Below are positions 7,201 through 10,859 of a DNA stretch of 10,859 nt, one piece after another. Source of the DNA: JBBQFC01 sp038321615. GTDB lineage: Bacteria; Bacteroidota; Bacteroidia; Flavobacteriales_D; Cryomorphaceae. The translations under genes and the position numbers were made by a program. The stretch lies in NCBI GenBank assembly GCA_038321615.1, contig JBBQFC010000081.1, positions 1 through 10,859 on the forward strand. Reading direction: 5' to 3'. Below the pieces are notes generated by a model. That model made no database searches. It saw nothing but the letters and a program-made list of their open reading frames with translations, and had not been told where the DNA came from. Numbering within the stretch: position 1 is the stretch's first letter; each line of letters begins with the position of its first letter.

Positions 7201-8526
7201 GCTGTCGATTGTAGAATAGGGCAATACAATTTCCGTGGTATAAGAGCCCGCCAGTATTTCGAATCCATCGGGTGGGAGACTTACATCGTTGCCCCGATCC
7301 GACTTTAAGCCGCCCAAGTGATGCTGGTAAGTGCGTTCGCCGTTTTGGTTGTGTGCGATAAGGAAAATATCGCGGAAGCCGTAACTTCTGAAAATTCGCT
7401 CTCCAAACAAATTGCTTAAACTATCGAAGGTGCACTCAAACCATCCCGTAATTACGATTTTATTGTTTGAGCAGTCTATTCCTCGCGCACCGAGCGGCGA
7501 GTTGCTACCATAAGTGCGTCCCCATTGGTAGGCTCCTTGCCCGTTAAACTTAGCCAGGAAAATAGCACGGTCGTAATTGTTATTCAGGACGGGAAAGGAA
7601 TTGGTGTTGAAGAAAGTGAGTGCATCGCCACAATCGCCCGTAATATATACAGCACCCTCATGCTCGGCGATCGCGTAGCTGGCACTTTGATCGCTTCCGC
7701 CCGCATACCGGAACCACACTTCGCTGCCAGCGGAGGAATACTTGATTAGGAATAAAGCGTTTATTATAGGATTGTTATACGCATTATCGAAGGTAATTGA
7801 CTCACTAAAACTACCTGTTACGTAGGTTTCACCACTAGCGCTTACAGCGATACCTAATCCGGTGTTCGTCCCAATTCCTGTTCCGGTTTTTATCCAAGAT
7901 AAGTTTCCAAACGCATCGTACTTGGCCGTGAAAACGTCGATGCTGCTGCCCGAGCTCACGATGGTGGTGCCACTGAAAGTCGCCTCTCCACTAAACTGGC
8001 CTGTGATGTAAATATTTCCGCTGCCATCTGCCGCTACTCCATTTGCCCGATCCGCATTGCCAATGCTTCCCCCTGCCCGTGCCCATAGTACTTGGCCGGA
8101 TGGGTCATATTTTGCGACAAAGGCATCTTGCGAATTTCCATTTGCCACAAGGCTCACCCCATTTTCGAAGCTGATCTCACCTGTGAAAAAACCGCAAACT
8201 ATCAAGTTGCCCGCATTGTCGCTTGCAACGGAAAGTCCCCGATCGCTGAAACTCCCTCCAGCCTTGGCAGACCAAAGGAGTGCACCCGATGGATCAGTTT
8301 TCGACACAAATACATCTGTCAGCCCCGAAGAAGTTTGAAGCTCCCCACTTAACTGAGCGGCAGAGCTGAAATATCCCGTGGCGTAAGTATTGCCATTCGC
8401 ATCGGTATCGAGCGAGAGGGTTTCGTCCACGTTTTGACCCCCTTGTTGGCTAGCCCAAAAATTTTGAGCGTAAACATCTGAATCAAAGAAGAATAGAACT
8501 GCTATAAGAAAGAAGGGTAATTTCAT
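4276..8526 (-). CDS. Large secreted beta-propeller/Ig-array protein with T9SS type B sorting domain
   Basis: This protein of 1416 residues starts with a clear signal peptide (MKLPFFLIAVLFFF, cleavage after DVYA at residue 20). Residues 21-497 hold seven SBBP-type repeats of about 60-75 residues. Each has a GG-D start, a GN-Y-TG-F core and a D-F-AKYD-G--W end (for example DAFVAKYDPSGQVLW at 134-148); seven such units would close into a seven-bladed propeller. Residues 515-1325 are a chain of about eight or nine Ig/PKD-like modules. Most open with C-x-G (CPGD 620, CAG 813, CPGE 890, CFGG 1037, CFGD 1108, CTGQ 1184, CSG 1266) and close with a second Cys (672, 862, 938, 1082, 1157, 1240, 1312). 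Residues 1328-1416 are the gliding-motility-type C-terminal domain: IFTPNGDGFND, VFDRWGKTVY and GWDG. It is probably exported by T9SS and placed on the surface as an adhesin or matrix protein; the ligand is unknown. It stands alone, divergent from the solute-binding gene. Confidence 0.92.
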   Translation of the reverse strand: MKLPFFLIAVLFFFDSDVYAQNFWASQQGGQNVDETLSLDTDANGNTYATGYFSSAAQLSGELQTSSGLTDVFVSKTDPSGALLWSAKAGGSFSDRGLSVASDNAGNLIVCGFFTGEISFENGVSLVANGNSQDAFVAKYDPSGQVLWARAGGSIGNADRANGVAADGSGNIYITGQFSGEATFSGTTIVSSGSSIDVFTAKYDAFGNLSWIKTGTGIGTNTGLGIAVSASGETYVTGSFSESITFDNAYNNPIINALFLIKYSSAGSEVWFRYAGGSDQSASYAIAEHEGAVYITGDCGDALTFFNTNSFPVLNNNYDRAIFLAKFNGQGAYQWGRTYGSNSPLGARGIDCSNNKIVITGWFECTFDSLSNLFGERIFRSYGFRDIFLIAHNQNGERTYQHHLGGLKSDRGNDVSLPPDGFEILAGSYTTEIVLPYSTIDSNVPGVFSGSTLVQDYCSYPAYGGYQSIQNDYSDGLDGFIFRGFDPAGAPLDVFDFSNLGDCDYSLPPLQIYNFNLVGGDPSTVGDTIRTCYPDFLTVSHRLRKESFENAPYLLGWSSDISINSAFDAQVTIISESQDGCYTEHDTVWVIAPAPPSSPFVTDSWLVNDSTNNPIPLHICPGDSLILTAYSAPGLELSWQSGANYNPISNDSIHIYEQGTYSAYAVDTITGCSAETIINITKSLVPPETITPYLQFWGDDSLYTALDTAYFCADEPITVRVADYITNQSINPYTPPYFTVTRWINGGPAIVGGSEFSLNFSNPTWVYVETEIAYADTICFDNPELFYTADSIYVIPMPVPSPILQLSAPNLVCAGTTYPVVVVTNGNPSFNFDISSISGDTLFTSAIGSLSGTLSITNSFGCSESTSAYVTVLAVSTPEVITNPAEAVICPGETVTLSTNSSGTASWVGPFGPIATGPSIVVDSPGQYYAEVNFYEGCDLVSNTVQVSGYASPYITAWPPTLCLVGGQVTLSVIATNPTAISWLAPLSGNSAQQVVTQPGVYGVQVTSCGILSEVFITIGYSESVIEITILDTLPTCFGGTIGLSATPGFIAYEWSNDNTGQVVNATQNGSITVAALDISGCYVVADSIDIYFEPIPPMPIISYDLPCFGDDILLSADPGFVHQWVYQSDTVLSANLLLQGVIQPETVSIILNSDYCAGPIGIFVVEPRAIPETPQGYSNSPVCTGQSINLIIENPDDAMVYYWQVPNGITLNGGGIQNYTIQTAADAGFYSLWAGLNGCNSDTTEIFIDAFETQQVILPADTVLCSGIELEIIPSGGIFISYLWQDGSTAPTYTVSEPGIYLVFTEDLNSCTSFADMEINFVSCIVGIPNIFTPNGDGFNDLWLIDVYQPKSLLVTVFDRWGKTVYKSNGVSSGWDGENSNSQQPCATGQYYYVIEGTGYLDQDISSQGPLQLNR

Positions 8527-8574
8527 AAGAGGCTTCTTGGTTGTTGTTAAAATTAAGTAAATGCTCGAAGCGCG

Positions 8575-8609
8575 CGAAGAATTTGATAGGATGTTTTGGC
8601 CATTCTTCG
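8575..8609. promoter_or_regulatory. Inverted repeat in the divergent intergenic region 8527-8735
   Basis: CGAAGAAT (8575-8582) and ATTCTTCG (8602-8609) form a perfect eight-base inverted repeat separated by 19 bases. It lies 49-83 bases before the large minus-strand gene and about 127 bases before the solute-binding gene. It could be a regulator site or a leader hairpin. In the rest of this 209-base gap I find only weak promoter matches: TTTG at 8657-8660, then 19 bases, then AACATTGG, on the + strand; and a TAATTTTA element on the - strand. Confidence 0.25.
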
Positions 8610-8735
8610 AATCCTACATTCAAAAGTTAACACGTCTGGATTCATTCACGCGCCTTTTTGGTTCACTTAATGCACATCGAACATTGGTTGAAGCTTTTTT
8701 ATTCTCCATTACTGTCCTCTCTTTATCTTCGCCGC

Positions 8736-10361
8736 ATGCCACGCTTTTCGTTTTTTCTTGGTCTTCTCATTCTTTTGTCTGCCTGCCAGGCTTCAGAAAC
8801 GGATGAGTCCAAAATGATATTTCGCTACAACGAGTCAGCGGGGGTTTCTTCGCTCGACCCTGCTTTCAGCCGAAATTTGGAAAATCTTTGGGTTTGTAAT
8901 ATGCTTTTTAATGGCTTGGTTGAAATCGACGATCAGCTCGATATCAAGCCGGCCATTGCCCAGTCGTGGACAATCGATTCTACAGGCACTTTCTACCGTT
9001 TTCAACTGCGCGACGATATATACTTTCACGATAGCGAAGTTTTCCCAGCAGGCAAAGGCCGTAAAGTGGTAGCCGCCGATGTAGTGTACAGCTTTGAGCG
9101 GGTATTGAGCCCTGAATTAGCAAGTCCTGGTTCTTGGGTTTTTGCTGCCGCCGCCGATAGCTTGCCCTTTCGGGCGATAGGCGATACCGTCGTGGAAATA
9201 CGTTTAAGCAAGGCTTTTCCGCCTTTTCTTGGAATTCTGGGCATGAAGTATTGTTCTATTGTTCCGCGCGAAGCCGTGGACTACTACAAAGACGATTTCC
9301 GTAAAAACCCAGTGGGAACAGGGCCTTTTCGCTTTCATTTTTGGATAGAGAACACGCGGTTAGTGTTGCTGCCCAATGATGATTATTTCGAGCGCGATGA
9401 ACAGGGGAATAAATTGCCATACATTGATGCAGTTTCTGTTTCGTTTATTCCCGATAAGGGTGCCGCTTACCTCGACTTCGTTAAGGGGAATTTCGACATG
9501 ATTTCGGGACTTCACTCGAGCTACGCCGATGAGCTACTGACACCTACCGGAGAGCTTAATCCGCTTTACGCCAACGATTTCAAATTAGAAAAACACCCCT
9601 TTTTAAATACGGATTACTTAGCTTTCAACGTCAATCCGGCCGCGGGCGAGCAAGGTATTTGGAAGAATCCCGACTTTCGCCGCGCTATGAGTTATGCTAT
9701 TGACCGCAGAGCCATGGTGCGTTACTTGCGCAATAATGTTTATACCCCGGGCACAGGGGGCTTTATTCCGAAAGGCATGCCTGGATTTCAGCCCACGGTA
9801 GGCTATGATTTCCAACCCGATTCGGTGCGAAAAATTCTCGATCGTTTGGGCTTCCCCGGTGGTAAAGGTCTTCCAACCATTCAGCTTAGCACTACTACGG
9901 ATTACGTGGATATTTGCGAATATGTGCAGCATCAATTGGGCAATTTTGGTATTCCGATCAAGGTTGACGTGCTGCCGGCTTCGGTTCACCGCGAGCGGTC
10001 GGCAAGGGGCGATTTAATTTTCTTCCGCAAATCGTGGCTCGCAGACTACCCCGACGACGAAAACTTTATGGCGCTTTTTTATTCAGCTAATATGGTTCCA
10101 AATGGCCCGAATTACAGCCAATACAGCAATCCAATATTTGATAAACTTTACGATCGTGCCTTGGCCACTGTGGAGCGGGAAGATCGAATTGAGCTTTACC
10201 GACAGATGGATAGTATCGTGATGCTCACCGCTCCTGTAATGCCTTTGTATTATGACGAAGTAGTGCGCATTCTCCGCAAAAATGTGGAAGGCTTAGACCG
10301 CAATCCATTGAATGTGCTCGATTTGAGAAGAGTAAAGTTGACACTTAATGTCGTTCAGTAA
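8736..10361 (+). CDS. ABC transporter solute-binding lipoprotein, family 5 (peptide/nickel type)
   Basis: This 541-residue protein is of normal length for the OppA/DppA family, which captures peptides or other small solutes for an ABC importer. The start is the ATG at 8736, because it gives a textbook lipoprotein signal (MPRFSFFLGLLILLSAC, lipidation at Cys17). A longer frame from 8658 would put 26 unlikely residues in front. Family features are YNESAGVSSLDPAF at the start of the mature part, LFNGLVEID, KPAIAQSW, the VVAADVVYSFERVLSP block, NPVGTGPFRF near residue 193, NPDFRRAMSYAIDR near 315 and DYPDDENFM further on. Acidic residues follow the lipidated Cys (CQASETDESK). No permease or ATPase gene adjoins it: the upstream gene is divergent and the downstream gene is on the opposite strand, so transport partners, if any, are elsewhere. 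Substrate preference cannot be read from the sequence. Confidence 0.92.
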   Translation: MPRFSFFLGLLILLSACQASETDESKMIFRYNESAGVSSLDPAFSRNLENLWVCNMLFNGLVEIDDQLDIKPAIAQSWTIDSTGTFYRFQLRDDIYFHDSEVFPAGKGRKVVAADVVYSFERVLSPELASPGSWVFAAAADSLPFRAIGDTVVEIRLSKAFPPFLGILGMKYCSIVPREAVDYYKDDFRKNPVGTGPFRFHFWIENTRLVLLPNDDYFERDEQGNKLPYIDAVSVSFIPDKGAAYLDFVKGNFDMISGLHSSYADELLTPTGELNPLYANDFKLEKHPFLNTDYLAFNVNPAAGEQGIWKNPDFRRAMSYAIDRRAMVRYLRNNVYTPGTGGFIPKGMPGFQPTVGYDFQPDSVRKILDRLGFPGGKGLPTIQLSTTTDYVDICEYVQHQLGNFGIPIKVDVLPASVHRERSARGDLIFFRKSWLADYPDDENFMALFYSANMVPNGPNYSQYSNPIFDKLYDRALATVEREDRIELYRQMDSIVMLTAPVMPLYYDEVVRILRKNVEGLDRNPLNVLDLRRVKLTLNVVQ

Positions 10362-10419
10362 ACCTGGGGATGCGCTTATTGCTCACCCTGCTCACTGCGT
10401 AACCAGGTGAAACATCTGT

Positions 10420-10568
10420 GACTTCTTTCTTTACAAAGAGCTCGCATAGAAAAAGACACAAAGAAACTCAGAGAAAAAGGTCGGTGAGAATAGTCTCTAT
10501 GCGAAACTCTGTGAAACCTTCGTGAACTCTTTGACTCCTTTCTTTACACAGAGCACACAGAGAAAAAG
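10420..10568. repeat. Degenerate direct repeat, CTTTCTTTACA(A/C)AGAG type
   Basis: Bases 10420-10455 and 10533-10568 agree at 31 of 36 positions when aligned by eye without gaps; both begin GACT, share CTTTCTTTACA and AGAGC, and end in AGAAAAAG or GAGAAAAAG. The stretch between them carries related pieces such as GACACAAAGAAACTCAGAGAAAAAGG and ACTCTGTGAAACC. Low-complexity intergenic blocks with CTCTGTG/CACAGAG units are commonly seen in environmental bacterial genomes, including Bacteroidota. Their origin and role are unclear to me. Confidence 0.65.
10431..10516. repeat. Imperfect stem-loop around a perfect TCGCATAG/CTATGCGA inverted repeat
   Basis: TCGCATAG (10442-10449) and CTATGCGA (10497-10504) are perfect inverted copies. 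Beyond a small asymmetric bulge the pairing continues outward between ACAAAGAG (10433-10440) and CTCTGTG (10507-10513), with one mismatch. Inside the loop, CTCA (10467-10470) can pair with TGAG (10485-10488). The whole would be a long interrupted hairpin in transcripts crossing the region from either side. Confidence 0.5.
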
Positions 10569-10606
10569 CACTGGGACCACTCCAGGATCTAAGCTCGCGC
10601 TCTGAG

Positions 10607-10859
10607 CTAATCCCAAACCATGCGCGAGCTAATAGCATGATGGTCCGACACTTGCTCGGGTAGAGTTTTGTAATCAGCACATGTCATATTTGGGCTGTGC
10701 AATATGTAATCGATTCGAAAAGAAGGGAATTTGCCGCGGTACGTATTCCCTATTCCCCAGCCAGCTTCGCGGAAGGAGTCTTGAAGATTTTGAGTGAGAT
10801 GCGCATAGCTGTACGAAACGGGTGTATCGTTGAAATCGCCACAGACGATCACCTTGTAA
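10607..10859 (-). CDS. Endonuclease/exonuclease/phosphatase (EEP) family protein (3' part)
   Basis: Only the last 84 or so residues are inside the window; the frame is open through the right edge, so the GTG at 10852 is an internal Val, not a start. Visible family motifs are VIVCGDFNDTP (the catalytic Asp and Asn of the GDFN motif), FRIDYIL, and the terminal SDHHAISSRM, whose Asp and His form part of the metal-dependent active site. The EEP fold includes exonuclease III, sphingomyelinase-like and inositol-phosphatase-like enzymes. This C-terminal part resembles the uncharacterised Bacteroidota members that often carry N-terminal membrane segments, but that portion is not visible. The substrate cannot be stated. 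Its stop codon (TAG, 10607-10609) faces the solute-binding gene across the repeat-rich gap. Confidence 0.9.
   Translation of the reverse strand, partial: YKVIVCGDFNDTPVSYSYAHLTQNLQDSFREAGWGIGNTYRGKFPSFRIDYILHSPNMTCADYKTLPEQVSDHHAISSRMVWD

Larger units (their letters stand above)
10362..10606. other. Non-coding stretch between convergent genes
   Basis: These 245 bases lie between the stop codons of the solute-binding gene and the EEP-family gene, and no credible gene was found on either strand. Right after the solute-binding stop, ACCTGG (10362-10367) can pair with CCAGGT (10403-10408) across a 35-base loop; there is no T-run, so this is only a weak terminator candidate. The region from 10411 to 10570 consists of degenerate purine- and pyrimidine-rich repeats, entered separately. 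Confidence 0.7.

Noticed and set aside
8658..8735. A longer N-terminus for the solute-binding protein
   Set aside because: The added 26 residues would precede and spoil a textbook lipoprotein signal that begins at the ATG at 8736.
10411..10570. A possible CRISPR array or tRNA in the repeat block
   Set aside because: Only two related copies exist, with five differences in 36 bases and irregular spacing, and no cas genes are near; no cloverleaf with the conserved T-arm could be drawn.
10468..10680. A 70-codon minus-strand frame in the repeat-rich gap
   Set aside because: It overlaps the end of the EEP-family gene in a different phase and is made largely of the low-complexity repeat; no gene character.

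Overview
The window reads as chromosomal DNA of a member of the Bacteroidota, probably Flavobacteriia or a near relative. The main evidence is two cargo proteins of the type IX secretion system (T9SS). One ends in a type A sorting domain (the IFPNPSKGQ-type motif). The other ends in a type B, gliding-motility-associated domain (the IFTPNGDGFND and FDRWG motifs). Lipoproteins of Bacteroidota type and weak Shine-Dalgarno sequences fit the same group. No rRNA, tRNA, CRISPR array, insertion sequence or phage gene was seen.

Layout from left to right. (1) The 3' part of a secreted CHRD-domain protein with a type A sorting domain (+ strand, cut by the left edge), followed by a rho-independent terminator. 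(2) A compact minus-strand gene run, read from 3732 down to 709: mtaB (tRNA methylthiotransferase), then an inositol-monophosphatase-family phosphatase overlapping it by 8 bases, then pldA (outer-membrane phospholipase A) 17 bases further on. (3) Divergent from mtaB, a small predicted lipoprotein with a 3D/double-psi-barrel domain (+ strand), probably acting on peptidoglycan. (4) A 1416-residue secreted protein on the minus strand: signal peptide, seven SBBP-type repeats that would form a seven-bladed beta-propeller, a long series of Cys-paired Ig-like modules, and a type B sorting domain. (5) Divergent from it, a lipoprotein of the peptide/nickel-type ABC solute-binding family (+ strand) with no permease or ATPase gene beside it in view. 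(6) A 245-base non-coding stretch with degenerate CTCTGTG/CACAGAG-type repeats and imperfect stem-loops. (7) The 3' end of an endonuclease/exonuclease/phosphatase-family gene (minus strand, cut by the right edge).

The theme is the cell envelope and secretion: outer-membrane phospholipid turnover, peptidoglycan, a large exported adhesin-like protein and solute capture, with a tRNA-modification gene heading one probable operon. No defence island, biosynthetic cluster or clearly new multi-gene system is visible. The points most worth a second look are the seven-repeat propeller/Ig-array protein, the 3D-domain protein lacking the first canonical Asp, and the structured repeat region near the right end.
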